From the NCBI RefSeq assembly GCF_900566085.1, contig NZ_UPHT01000138.1, positions 48,322 to 112,321 on the forward strand: a DNA stretch of 64,000 bases, in the 5' to 3' direction. The DNA is from Mycobacterium attenuatum. Its GTDB lineage: Bacteria; Actinomycetota; Actinomycetes; Mycobacteriales; Mycobacteriaceae. Shown here one piece after another: positions 33,997 through 41,533 of this stretch; the stretch's first letter is position 1; each line of letters opens with the position of its first letter. A model generated the notes under the pieces. That model made no database searches. It worked only from the letters and a program-made list of their open reading frames with translations, and was not told the DNA's origin. The translations under genes and the position numbers were made by a program.

Positions 33997-35559
33997 ATGG
34001 TGAGAAGACACCCGGTCGACGGGATGTCGCGGCGAGAGTTCATGGCCAGAATCGCGGCCGCAAGCAGCGCCGGCGCGCTGATGTCCCTGGCCGGCCCGGT
34101 GATCGAAAAGGCTTACGGGGCCGGCCCCTGCTCCGGCCATTTGACCGATATCGAGCACTTCGTGTTGTTGATGCAGGAAAACCGGTCATTCGATCACTTC
34201 TTCGGCGCGCTGTCGGGCATCAACGGATTCGACACGCCCTCGCCAGCATTCCAGCAAAAAGGCTGGAACCCGCAGACCCAGTCGATTGACCCCACCGGCG
34301 TGACCATCCCGTACCGTTTCGACACCACCAGGGGTCCCGTCCTCAACGGCGCATGCGTGAACGATCCCGCCCATCAGTGGGTCACCACGCACAAGTCATG
34401 GAACAACGGTGCCAACGACAATTGGTTGCCCGCGCAGGCCGAACAGCAAACGCTGCAGGGCAACGTCCCGGTGTCGATGGGTTATTACACCCGCCAAGAC
34501 CAACCGATCCATTACCTGCTGGCTGATACCTTCACCGTCTGCGACGGCTATTACTGTTCGCTGCTGGGCGGCACTTCGCCCAACCGGCTGTACTGGATCA
34601 GCGCCTGGATCGACCCCGACGGCGTCGCGGGTGGTCCGCTGCTGATAGACCCCAACATCCAACCGCAGGGCCAATTCAGTTGGCGCACCATGCCAGACAA
34701 CCTCAGCGATGCCGGCATCAGTTGGAAGGTGTACCAAAACAAGCTGCTGGGAGCGCTCAACAACACGGTCATCGGTTACAACGGGATGCTCGTTGACTTC
34801 AAGCAGGCTCAGGATCCGCGCTCCAACATTGCCCGCAACGGCATCGCCCCGACCTATCCCCTGGACTTCGTCGCCGACGTCGCAGCCAACAGGCTGCCCC
34901 AGGTTTCGTGGGTGCTGCCCGGGTTTCAGGTGTCCGAGCATCCCGGACTGCCGGTAACACCGGCCGTCGGTGGCACCGCGATCGTAAACATCCTCCGCAT
35001 CTTGCTGTCCAATCCCCAGGTGTGGGAAAAGACCGCGTTGATCGTCAGCTTCGACGAAAACGGGGGCTTCTTTGATCACGTGACACCGCCTACCGCGCCA
35101 CCGGGAACTCCCGGCGAGTACATCACGGTGCCCGATATCGACGCAGTCAAGGGTTCGGGCGGCATCCGCGGCCCGATCGGTCTGGGCTACCGCGTGCCCT
35201 GCGTCATCATCTCTCCCTACAGCCGTGGCCCGCTGATGGTGCACGACACCTTCGACCACACCTCGCAACTGCGGTTGCTCGAGAAACGGTTCGGTGTGCC
35301 GGTCCCCAACCTGAGTGCCTGGCGACGAAGCGTGACCGGCGATATGACGTCGACGTTCAACTTCGCCGTCCCGCCCAATCCAGCGCCACCGAACTTGGAC
35401 CACCCCGCGCTGCAAGCCATTCCGCCACAGGTGCAATGCGTTCCCGACACCGTCGCAACGTTCGCGAAGGTCACACCCCCTTACCGGGTACCCTTCCCAC
35501 AGGTAATGCCCACTCAAGAAACGACACCCGTCCGCGGCATTCCCAGCGGTCCCTGCTGA
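33997..35559 (+). CDS. Phospholipase C (Tat-exported)
   Basis: Non-haemolytic-type phospholipase C of the phosphoesterase (AcpA/PLC) family, exported by the twin-arginine pathway. AGGGAGGACGTA precedes the ATG; the protein has 520 residues. The Tat signal is MSRREFMARIAAASSAGA from residue 10. The catalytic-site signature ENRSFDHFFG is at 61-70, and VSFDENGGFFDHVTPP and ISPYSRGPLMVHDTFDHTS carry further metal ligands. It closely resembles M. tuberculosis PlcA-C, which stay attached to the cell wall and act as virulence factors. It is a single copy here, not the plcABC cluster. Confidence 0.93.
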   Translation: MVRRHPVDGMSRREFMARIAAASSAGALMSLAGPVIEKAYGAGPCSGHLTDIEHFVLLMQENRSFDHFFGALSGINGFDTPSPAFQQKGWNPQTQSIDPTGVTIPYRFDTTRGPVLNGACVNDPAHQWVTTHKSWNNGANDNWLPAQAEQQTLQGNVPVSMGYYTRQDQPIHYLLADTFTVCDGYYCSLLGGTSPNRLYWISAWIDPDGVAGGPLLIDPNIQPQGQFSWRTMPDNLSDAGISWKVYQNKLLGALNNTVIGYNGMLVDFKQAQDPRSNIARNGIAPTYPLDFVADVAANRLPQVSWVLPGFQVSEHPGLPVTPAVGGTAIVNILRILLSNPQVWEKTALIVSFDENGGFFDHVTPPTAPPGTPGEYITVPDIDAVKGSGGIRGPIGLGYRVPCVIISPYSRGPLMVHDTFDHTSQLRLLEKRFGVPVPNLSAWRRSVTGDMTSTFNFAVPPNPAPPNLDHPALQAIPPQVQCVPDTVATFAKVTPPYRVPFPQVMPTQETTPVRGIPSGPC

Positions 35560-35680
35560 AGCTGGATCCCTCACCGCCGAGAATCCACTCGGCCCAAGGC
35601 CGGACAGCATCAAGGCCCAAGTCCAGTTCCCATGTGCGGCATCGGAATTGGTGTCCGTTGAGCACGTCCGCCAGACTAAA

Positions 35681-35707
35681 GCGTTATGGGCGTTATGGGC
35701 GTTATGA
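35681..35707. repeat. Short 9-bp tandem repeat
   Basis: Three copies of GCGTTATGG (last base of the third differs) lie just beyond the stop codon of the small minus-strand gene that follows the phospholipase C gene. Confidence 0.7.
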
Positions 35708-35718
35708 GGCGCTGTGAG

Positions 35719-35970
35719 CTAAGACGCGGCCGCGCAGACGCCCAGCAGCCGCACGACCGGTGTGCCGGCTTCGTACTGCAAGGTCCACGGATCGCCGCCG
35801 TCAACGGGCTCCGCGGTAAGCGTGATGATCACCGGTTGGCCGCTGCGCCGGGACATTTGCGTGCATTCGACCTGGAACAGCTGATAGTCGCCGTCGTGGT
35901 GAACGGCCAGTGAATAGCCTGGTTCGACCGATTCGACGGGCACCTTCTGCAGGTAGTATTTCGTGCTCAT
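35719..35970 (-). CDS. Small hypothetical protein
   Basis: An 83-residue soluble protein beginning MSTKYYLQKVPVESVEPGYSL and ending VVRLLGVCAAAS. It has no signal peptide or membrane segment and looks like a small beta-rich fold (alternating hydrophobic pattern in VHHDGDYQLFQVEC and PVIITLTAEP). Codon use looks typical for a real gene in this genome. It converges with the phospholipase C gene. No family recognised. Confidence 0.55.
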   Translation of the reverse strand: MSTKYYLQKVPVESVEPGYSLAVHHDGDYQLFQVECTQMSRRSGQPVIITLTAEPVDGGDPWTLQYEAGTPVVRLLGVCAAAS

Positions 35971-36315
35971 GTCCCGACTCTAGGGCCGCGGCAGTAGGCA
36001 GCACCGCTCGTGAAACGCGGTCTTAGCAAATGCTCAGTCGAAATTTGGAACTTCATCAGATTTGGCGTCGGATCGCCTCCGCGGCAACGCATTTCCGTTA
36101 TCGAACGGTAATACCGGGCCTGGCTGACGCCGTGGGGCAATCGATATCGTCGCGCCGGCATGGCAAGCTCATGGCATGGTTCGGTGGCGCGGCCCTAGCG
36201 GTGACGACGGCAGGTGTGGCGATCCGACGATCGCCCGGACATCGCGGCGCTGCTTCTTCCAACGGCTTCGCGCAGTAGCCTTCACGGTCATGATCGACTG
36301 CTGGATGGCGCCCCG
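35971..36315. other. 345-base intergenic region
   Basis: Divergent promoter region between the small hypothetical gene and a membrane-anchored hypothetical gene. Locally AT-richer at 36000-36110. No element recognised. Confidence 0.45.
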
Positions 36316-36822
36316 GTGAGCGTCGCCGGATTCGTGCTCGGCCTGGTCGCCACCGTGCTCTCGGTGGCCTTGCTGACCTGGCAGGTTTGGCGGGCGCGAA
36401 GCCCGGGGCCCAAGGTGACGCCGGTCGTAGGCTATTTGACACCCGACGGGCTGGTCACCAACGACGCCGACAGCGGGGCGCGCGCGTCGCTGCAGAACGC
36501 CGCAGCGCAATTACCAGAGGGCCGGTACGTCATCGGCGTCAGGGTCGTCAACGTGGGTCGGGTCGCGCTACCCGTGGCGGGCTGGGCAATCCGGTCCGAT
36601 CCCGACGGCACGTCGCTGGAGCCGGCCCAGACGTCGGGCGCCGGGGTCCCGTACGACATATCACCGGGTGAGACGGCTGTTTTTCTCACCGATCTGCGGC
36701 ACGTAACGGCGTTCGCGGCCGCCACGGCTCAGCCGCCGCGACTTGTGCTGACCGTTTCCTCGGGCGGACGCAGCCATGCGAGCCGGGCCGTGGCGCCCGA
36801 ATTGTGGTCGCTGGAGTCGTAG
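36316..36822 (+). CDS. Hypothetical protein with one N-terminal membrane segment
   Basis: About 168 residues from a GTG start. VAGFVLGLVATVLSVALLTW forms one membrane helix, followed by a basic WRARSPGPK and a soluble beta-rich domain with GRYVIGVRVVNVGRVALPV, SPGETAVFLTDL and PRLVLTVSSGG. The domain layout suggests an immunoglobulin-like fold on the cytoplasmic or outer face. The start is uncertain, since the frame is open further upstream. No family recognised; it precedes a TetR gene by 62 bases. Confidence 0.55.
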   Translation: MSVAGFVLGLVATVLSVALLTWQVWRARSPGPKVTPVVGYLTPDGLVTNDADSGARASLQNAAAQLPEGRYVIGVRVVNVGRVALPVAGWAIRSDPDGTSLEPAQTSGAGVPYDISPGETAVFLTDLRHVTAFAAATAQPPRLVLTVSSGGRSHASRAVAPELWSLES

Positions 36823-36884
36823 GCGCCAGCCGTCGCTGACGGCCGTCATTGACGGGTGCCAACGAATGGACGTACGGTTGCTGG

Positions 36885-37511
36885 GTGCGGTCGCCACAGG
36901 AAACCGCTGCAGCTGAGGCGCCGGCCGGCACCCGCGAGGCTCGACGGCTTGAAACACGGGCCCGCCTTTTCGACGCCGCGCTGGCGGAGATCGCACGCAA
37001 CGGCATAGCCGGCGCCGACGTCAGCTCCATCGCCGCGGCAGCCGGGGTGGTCCGGGGCACGTTCTACTTCCACTTCCCCACCAAGGAACAGGTGTTGGTC
37101 GAACTGGAGCGAAACGAGGAGTCCCGGATCGTCGCCGACCTCGTCGCCGCCAGGGCCGCAGCCGGCGATGTGATATCGGTGTTCTCCCGGTTGGTGCACC
37201 ACGTGCTGGATGCCGAACGACGTTTGGGGACAGTGGTTTTCCGGGACATGCTGGGTTTGCACTTCTCGTCGACCCGCCCGGGCGAGGACGAGCTGAGCCG
37301 GCACCCGCTAGCCGAGTTCCTGATCGACGTGATCAGCCGCGCCCAGGACGCGGGGCAGGTCACGCCCGATGCGGACGCGCACGACCTCGCGGTGTTCTTT
37401 TTGACCGGGCTCTACGCCCTCCTGGCCACGGGAGCTCACCATTCCGCGACGGCGGAGGCCCTGTTGAGCCGGTACGTGACAACGATTGTCAAAGGAATGG
37501 AGACACGATGA
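36885..37511 (+). CDS. TetR-family regulator
   Basis: A 208-residue repressor from GTG 36885. The N-terminal HTH is TRARLFDAALAEIARNGIAGADVSSIAAAAGVVRGTFYFHFPTKEQ in outline, a standard TetR DNA-binding domain, and the C-terminal two-thirds is helical. Its stop codon overlaps the start of the next gene (ATGA), so the two are translationally coupled and it probably controls that gene. Ligand unknown. Confidence 0.85.
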   Translation: MRSPQETAAAEAPAGTREARRLETRARLFDAALAEIARNGIAGADVSSIAAAAGVVRGTFYFHFPTKEQVLVELERNEESRIVADLVAARAAAGDVISVFSRLVHHVLDAERRLGTVVFRDMLGLHFSSTRPGEDELSRHPLAEFLIDVISRAQDAGQVTPDADAHDLAVFFLTGLYALLATGAHHSATAEALLSRYVTTIVKGMETR

Positions 37512-38332
37512 AAACCACCGGCATTGATGGCTACCGGGATTTCCTGGTGCGGCGTGACGGCGAAGCGGACCTGCTCAACCGATGCTTGACCAATCGCGAA
37601 GAGTTCATCAAAGACCTTGCGGCGCACCCGGTGCGGTCGATCTGTCCGGCCGACCGATCGACGTTTCTGCGAAACCTGCGCCGGCGGCGACCCGAACCGG
37701 GCTTGGATCCGAAAATGCTGTTCCTGTTGGCCACGGCAAAGCTCAATCAGGCGGAGCGCTTCGGCGTGGGCCTCGGCGAAACCTACGGGCGCAACAGCGC
37801 CGAGGACGTGGCGCCCGAGCGTGTGTACGTAGAACTCGAAGAGCACTACCACACCCGCCTGCTGGCATACGCACTGGACATTTTTGATCTGCCGTTCCAG
37901 GTGGCCGCTCCGCCATTCCTGATGCGACAGCTCGTCAAGGCAGGCGTGTTCCTCCCGGAGAGGTTGGGCTTCGTGTTCGTTGGGGCCGCCGAGATGGCCG
38001 GTTGCGTCGTCTTCGACGAATTGCGCCGCGCCGGCATCGAACTGTTCGCCGACGAACCCGACGTAGCCGCACGGATCGAACTGCTGTACAGCGAAATCCT
38101 GACCGACGAGATCGGCCATGTGGGTTACTGCGCGTCCCGCTGCGCCCCCGCGGAACGCATAATCATGCGTCGGCTCTACCCACTGATCGGGCGGCTTTTT
38201 GCCGGGCAAACGGCCGAGGTCAGACTCCTTGTAGACCCGCAGCGGCTTCGCGCCCGGCTCAGCCGGCCGTTCGACGTCGAGGAACTGACCGCCGGGCTGA
38301 GCAGCGAAACCTACCTCGCCGCACATCCGTGA
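37508..38332 (+). CDS. Ferritin-like (possible diiron) protein coupled to a TetR regulator
   Basis: A 274-residue mostly helical protein. Two metal-ligand-type motifs stand out: ELEEHYHTRLL at about 116-126 and EILTDEIGHVGY at about 196-207, the E-x-x-H pairs expected of a four-helix diiron centre. An acidic/hydrophobic helix between them contains AAEMAGCVVFDELRRAG. The metal-binding role is an inference from spacing, not an identified family. It overlaps the TetR gene by four bases. A role in oxidation of a lipid or xenobiotic sensed by the TetR partner is possible. Confidence 0.6.
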   Translation: MKTTGIDGYRDFLVRRDGEADLLNRCLTNREEFIKDLAAHPVRSICPADRSTFLRNLRRRRPEPGLDPKMLFLLATAKLNQAERFGVGLGETYGRNSAEDVAPERVYVELEEHYHTRLLAYALDIFDLPFQVAAPPFLMRQLVKAGVFLPERLGFVFVGAAEMAGCVVFDELRRAGIELFADEPDVAARIELLYSEILTDEIGHVGYCASRCAPAERIIMRRLYPLIGRLFAGQTAEVRLLVDPQRLRARLSRPFDVEELTAGLSSETYLAAHP

Positions 38333-38380
38333 CATGTCGGATCGGGTGACGAGCCCGGCCTGTTAGCGTCCGTGCTTGCG

Positions 38381-38430
38381 GGTATGCGCGGGTATGTGCG
38401 GGTATGTGCGGCTATGTGCCGGTATGTGTA
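38381..38430. repeat. 10-bp tandem repeat (VNTR-like) upstream of the DUF5313 gene
   Basis: Five copies of a 10-base unit (GGTATGTGCG, with single-base variants) end 29 bases before the next start codon, so copy number could alter promoter or leader spacing. Confidence 0.85.
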
Positions 38431-38459
38431 GAAACCCACCACCCAACACGGGAGCGGCC

Positions 38460-38882
38460 ATGGCAAGCGGAGGACCCAACTTCGTGCAATACGTCGCGTA
38501 CTCGTACGGGCTGCGGCGGTTGCCCGACTCGATGCGGAGTTGGGTCGCGCGGGATCTGGCCGGTAAAGGGGCAATGCGCCGGTATCTGCTGCTGACGGCA
38601 CTACCGCCGCTGCTGGTACTGGCACCGTTTTGGCTGCTGCCTGCGTCGCTGTATGTGCATCTCGAGATGACGCTGCCGATCTACATCTGGGCGTTGTTGG
38701 TCTCACTTGCGCTGAACAAGGTGTGGCGCCGGCACCGGCTGGCCCAACATGGGCTGGACCCGAACCTGGTGGATGCGATCAAGCGGCAGAAGGACGCCAA
38801 GATGCACGAGGAGTACATCCGGCGCTACGGACCGCGTCCGCCGGAGGCGCAGCGATATTCCAACAGCAATCCCTTTTTCTGA
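38460..38882 (+). CDS. DUF5313-type membrane protein
   Basis: A 140-residue protein. The ATG is preceded by GGGAGCG. An N-terminal soluble part (VQYVAYSYGLRRLPDSMRSWVARDL) leads to two membrane helices (LLLTALPPLLVLAPFWLLP and MTLPIYIWALLVSLALN), then a basic, polar tail ending RYSNSNPFF. This layout matches the small DUF5313 family, common in mycobacteria and of unknown function; the family name is from memory. Its 5' region contains the 10-base repeat. Confidence 0.7.
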   Translation: MASGGPNFVQYVAYSYGLRRLPDSMRSWVARDLAGKGAMRRYLLLTALPPLLVLAPFWLLPASLYVHLEMTLPIYIWALLVSLALNKVWRRHRLAQHGLDPNLVDAIKRQKDAKMHEEYIRRYGPRPPEAQRYSNSNPFF

Positions 38883-39322
38883 GGAGCCACCGGGCCAGAT
38901 GGCCTGACGCCGCCACCGCAGACGCGGCGTGCCGGGGCGCACCCGCCGGTCGGGCCGCCATGCGACGCCGACACAGAGCGCCGACACAGAGCGCCGACAC
39001 AGAACGCCGACACAGAGCGCCGACACAGAGCGCCGACATAGGGGCTAGCGCAGATAGCGGCGGCCCGCAGGTCGGCGGGAGCCGGCGGCGCCGGACGCCG
39101 GCGAACGGCTCACCAGCCAGAAAGGGCTGCCGGAGGGCTCAGCGGCGAAAAACGATACGGATCGGATGTACAGCCAGCTATCATACGACTGTCAGTTTAT
39201 TGACAGGTTGAAATCTTTACGCCAATGAGGGCAGGTATCGGTTCCGGATACTGACGTTCAGACAAGGAAGTCTGCAAGTCGGTCCCGCCTCCGTCGGCCT
39301 GCGCGCGTTAGGGGAGAACTGA
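38883..39322. other. Intergenic region upstream of the mini-ORF/PPE/polysaccharide operon
   Basis: Contains the 13-base tandem repeat, then an AT-rich part with a 6-bp inverted repeat CTGTCA...TGACAG (39189-39206) that includes TTGACA, a good -35 match, although no clear -10 was found. The promoter of the downstream operon is expected here. Confidence 0.5.
38967..39041. repeat. 13-bp tandem repeat (VNTR-like)
   Basis: Five full copies of GCCGACACAGAGC (the third has AAC at its end) plus a partial sixth. It lies just beyond the DUF5313 stop, about 280 bases before the operon that leads into the polysaccharide locus. The unit is not a multiple of three and lies in no supported gene. Confidence 0.9.
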
Positions 39323-39352
39323 ATGTTTTTCGCCACCGGTGTTTCGCGATGA
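39323..39352 (+). CDS. Nine-residue leader-like mini-ORF
   Basis: ATG with an ideal GGGGAG six bases upstream opens a nine-codon frame (MFFATGVSR) and stops at TGA. That stop overlaps the ATG of the next small ORF (ATGA). This is the best ribosome binding site upstream of the PPE gene. It may be a leader peptide or simply the entry site for coupled translation. Confidence 0.4.
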   Translation: MFFATGVSR

Positions 39353-39477
39353 ACGGGGGAAAGCCGGCCTCGTGCGCTCCTACGGCTAAAGTGGCGCCTG
39401 CGACAGCCGGCGAGGCCGCACCGGAGCTACGACTCGCGGCATCCCAGCAGCTCACACCCCACCGGGGTTTGAAGTGA
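39349..39477 (+). CDS. 42-residue small ORF overlapping the PPE start
   Basis: Starts MNGGKPASCAPTAKVAPATA and ends QLTPHRGLK. It overlaps the mini-ORF before it by ATGA and the PPE gene after it by GTGA. It is Ala/Pro-rich with no signal or membrane helix. Either a real small protein or a device that carries ribosomes to the PPE start, whose own ribosome binding site is weak. Confidence 0.4.
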   Translation: MNGGKPASCAPTAKVAPATAGEAAPELRLAASQQLTPHRGLK

Positions 39478-40628
39478 TCGATTTTGGCGCCTTACCTCCA
39501 GAAGTCAACTCCACAAGAATGTATGCCGGGCCCGGTCCGGCATCACTGGCGGCGGCCGCCGCGATGTGGGATAACTTGGCCGCCGAACTCCACGTGGCCG
39601 TTGGTTTCTACCGATCGGTGATCGCGGGATTGACGAGCGGGCGCTGGCTGGGTCCTGCGTCGTTATCCATGGCGTCGGCACTCGGGCCCTATGTGGCGTG
39701 GACGGCCGGGGTAGCCGCGCGCGCCGCGGAAACGGCCAGCCAGGCCACCTTTGCCGTCGAGGGCTACGAGGCTGCCTTCGCGATGACCGTGCCGCCACCG
39801 GTGGTGGCCGCCAATCGGGCACTGCTCTCGGCCCTGGTCGCCACCAACTTCTTCGGCCAGAATTCGACAGCGATCGCCGCCACCGAAGCCCATTACGGCG
39901 AGATGTGGGCGCAGGATGCCGCGGCCATGTACGAGTACGCCGCGAATTCGGCGACCGCTTGCGAGCTGACCTTGTTGACGGCCCCGCCGGAGGTCGTTAG
40001 CCCCGTCGGCGAGGCGGGACAGGCCAGCGCCGTTGCCCATGCGGCGGCTGCAGCGGGATCAGAGCAACTGTCACTGGCCGGATTGGTGTCTTCGGTTCCG
40101 GCCCTGCTGGACGGGCTGGCATCACCGCTGTCCGGCCTTGTCGACACGTCGTCACTGATGCCCACCCTCGCCACCATGCCGGTCTACGCACTTCCCAGCT
40201 ATTTCATGGCCGGCGCGACCCCGCTCTATTCGATGTCGTCCATCCTCGGCATGGCCCAGACCGCCCAGGGTTTGCTGACCGGGGCAGCGGCTGCCGCTGC
40301 CCAAGCGGCCACAGAAGGGGCCGCGAGTGCGGTCAGCTCGGGCGTGGGTCTGATCTCGTCGGTGGGACCGGGCGTGTCGGGAAGCCTGGGTACTGCAGCC
40401 TCATTGGGCCCGCTGTCCGTGCCGGCGAGCTGGACCAGTGTGATCCCGGCAGCGCATACGGGTGCGATAACCGCGTTGCCGAACGCCGGACTCGATGCCG
40501 CCAGCGCGGCGCCAACGATGTTGAGTGCGGCGCCGCGGACCGGTACCGGCCCGAACAGATTTGTCGGGCCCCGATATGGGGTGGTGCCCACCGTGATGAC
40601 GCGCCCGCCATCGGCCGGATACACGTAG
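39474..40628 (+). CDS. PPE-family protein (PPE-SVP subgroup)
   Basis: A 384-residue PPE protein. The start MIDFGALPPEVNSTRMYAGPG shows the PPE signature at residues 8-10, WLGPAS near 58 is the WxG element, and the ~180-residue helical domain is complete. The C-terminal part has LSVPASW, the SVP motif (Gxx-SVP-xx-W), placing it in the ESX-5-linked subgroup, and ends PTVMTRPPSAGYT. No PE partner is adjacent. The next gene, a polysaccharide glycosyltransferase, starts eight bases after the stop, so the PPE is in the operon. Whether it acts in export of the polysaccharide machinery or product is unknown. Confidence 0.92.
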   Translation: MIDFGALPPEVNSTRMYAGPGPASLAAAAAMWDNLAAELHVAVGFYRSVIAGLTSGRWLGPASLSMASALGPYVAWTAGVAARAAETASQATFAVEGYEAAFAMTVPPPVVAANRALLSALVATNFFGQNSTAIAATEAHYGEMWAQDAAAMYEYAANSATACELTLLTAPPEVVSPVGEAGQASAVAHAAAAAGSEQLSLAGLVSSVPALLDGLASPLSGLVDTSSLMPTLATMPVYALPSYFMAGATPLYSMSSILGMAQTAQGLLTGAAAAAAQAATEGAASAVSSGVGLISSVGPGVSGSLGTAASLGPLSVPASWTSVIPAAHTGAITALPNAGLDAASAAPTMLSAAPRTGTGPNRFVGPRYGVVPTVMTRPPSAGYT

Positions 40629-40636
40629 GCCCTGAC

Positions 40637-41533
40637 ATGACCGCGGCGCGCCTGACCTACGCAGCTACCTCCCCGGAAACGCTGTCCGAAACCCCTGCCC
40701 GCATGATCATCGGCGGCACCATCGTCGAGCGGCGCGAGTTCGACGAGGTGCTGACGATCATCGCGTCGCGGCTGCAATGCTCATCCACGATGGGCCTGGC
40801 AGTGGGCTCGGTGAACCTCGACCATCTGTACCACTTCCGGAAAGTCACGGCAGCGCCCACCGCTCCGCTGGAATGGCTGCTACTGGCCGACGGCATGCCG
40901 ATCGCCTGGCGGGGTCAACTGCTCACCGCTAAGCCGTGGCCCCGAGTCACCGGCGCCGACCTGCTTCCCAGCGTGTTGGCGCTGGCCGAAAAGACCGGTG
41001 CGCGGGTCGGCTTTTTCGGCGGCAGCGCCGAAACCCACCGCCTGCTCGCCGGCTTTTTGCGCAAAAGGTATCCAGCGCTTGCTATTTCGGGAATGTGGTC
41101 GCCTAACGCGGCCACCATCGGGGCGATGTCTGACCACCTGGCAGCCGCGATTCATGCCGCGCGAACCGACATCCTCATCGTCAGCCTGGGCAAGCCGCGC
41201 CAAGAACAGTGGGTTGACCGCTACGGCTGCGCGACGGGTTCCCGCGTCTTCTTGGCCTGCGGCGGGGCCATCGATTTCCTGGCGGGCCGGACCAGCCGAG
41301 CGCCCGGCTGGATGCAGCGAATCGGACTGGAATGGCTGCACCGGTTGGCCAGGGAGCCGCGCCGGTTGGCGCGGCGCTACCTGCTGCAGGGTCCGATCGC
41401 CTTGCTCCGAACGGTGCGAGCACAGCTGATCTGCTATCCGAACGCGTATTGCGTGAGCACGCCAAGGAGTGATCATGCCGATATCGTCAGCGCCGTCCGC
41501 GATGCCGCGCGGCCCAAAGCCGCGGCCGTATAG
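40637..41533 (+). CDS. WecG/TagA/CpsF-family glycosyltransferase (GT26)
   Basis: A 298-residue membrane-associated enzyme that adds the second sugar (ManNAc or ManNAcA type in known members) to a polyprenyl-pyrophosphate sugar. Family motifs are LLADGMPIAW with the catalytic Asp near 84, ITGADLL-like VTGADLLPSVL, GFFGGSAET, VSLGKPRQEQWV near 183, and GGAIDFLAGRTSRAPGWMQ then LEWLHRLAREPRRL. It lies between the PPE and sugar-phosphate transferase genes, and its end overlaps the next gene by about 59 bases. This pairing with a priming transferase is typical of polysaccharide loci. Confidence 0.92.
   Translation: MTAARLTYAATSPETLSETPARMIIGGTIVERREFDEVLTIIASRLQCSSTMGLAVGSVNLDHLYHFRKVTAAPTAPLEWLLLADGMPIAWRGQLLTAKPWPRVTGADLLPSVLALAEKTGARVGFFGGSAETHRLLAGFLRKRYPALAISGMWSPNAATIGAMSDHLAAAIHAARTDILIVSLGKPRQEQWVDRYGCATGSRVFLACGGAIDFLAGRTSRAPGWMQRIGLEWLHRLAREPRRLARRYLLQGPIALLRTVRAQLICYPNAYCVSTPRSDHADIVSAVRDAARPKAAAV
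41464..41469 (+). promoter_or_regulatory. Ribosome binding site deciding the start of the priming transferase
   Basis: AAGGAG lies five bases before ATG 41475 and selects this start over the GTG at 41469 and an ATG at 41502, although it places the start inside the preceding gene. Confidence 0.75.

Noticed and set aside
35576..35593. GCCGAG/CTCGGC hairpin after the phospholipase C gene as a terminator
   Set aside because: Six-bp stem with no T-run following; too weak to call.
38825..39039. Cys/Leu/Arg-rich minus-strand frames over the 13-base repeat
   Set aside because: They are translations of the repeat itself (SALCVGALCRR-type), with no start signal or family match.
38967..39041. 13-base repeats considered as a CRISPR array
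   Set aside because: Units are contiguous without spacers and too short; no cas genes in the window.
39189..39206. CTGTCA...TGACAG inverted repeat containing TTGACA, as a promoter
   Set aside because: The -35 match is good but no -10 element lies at a proper distance; kept only as a note on the intergenic region.
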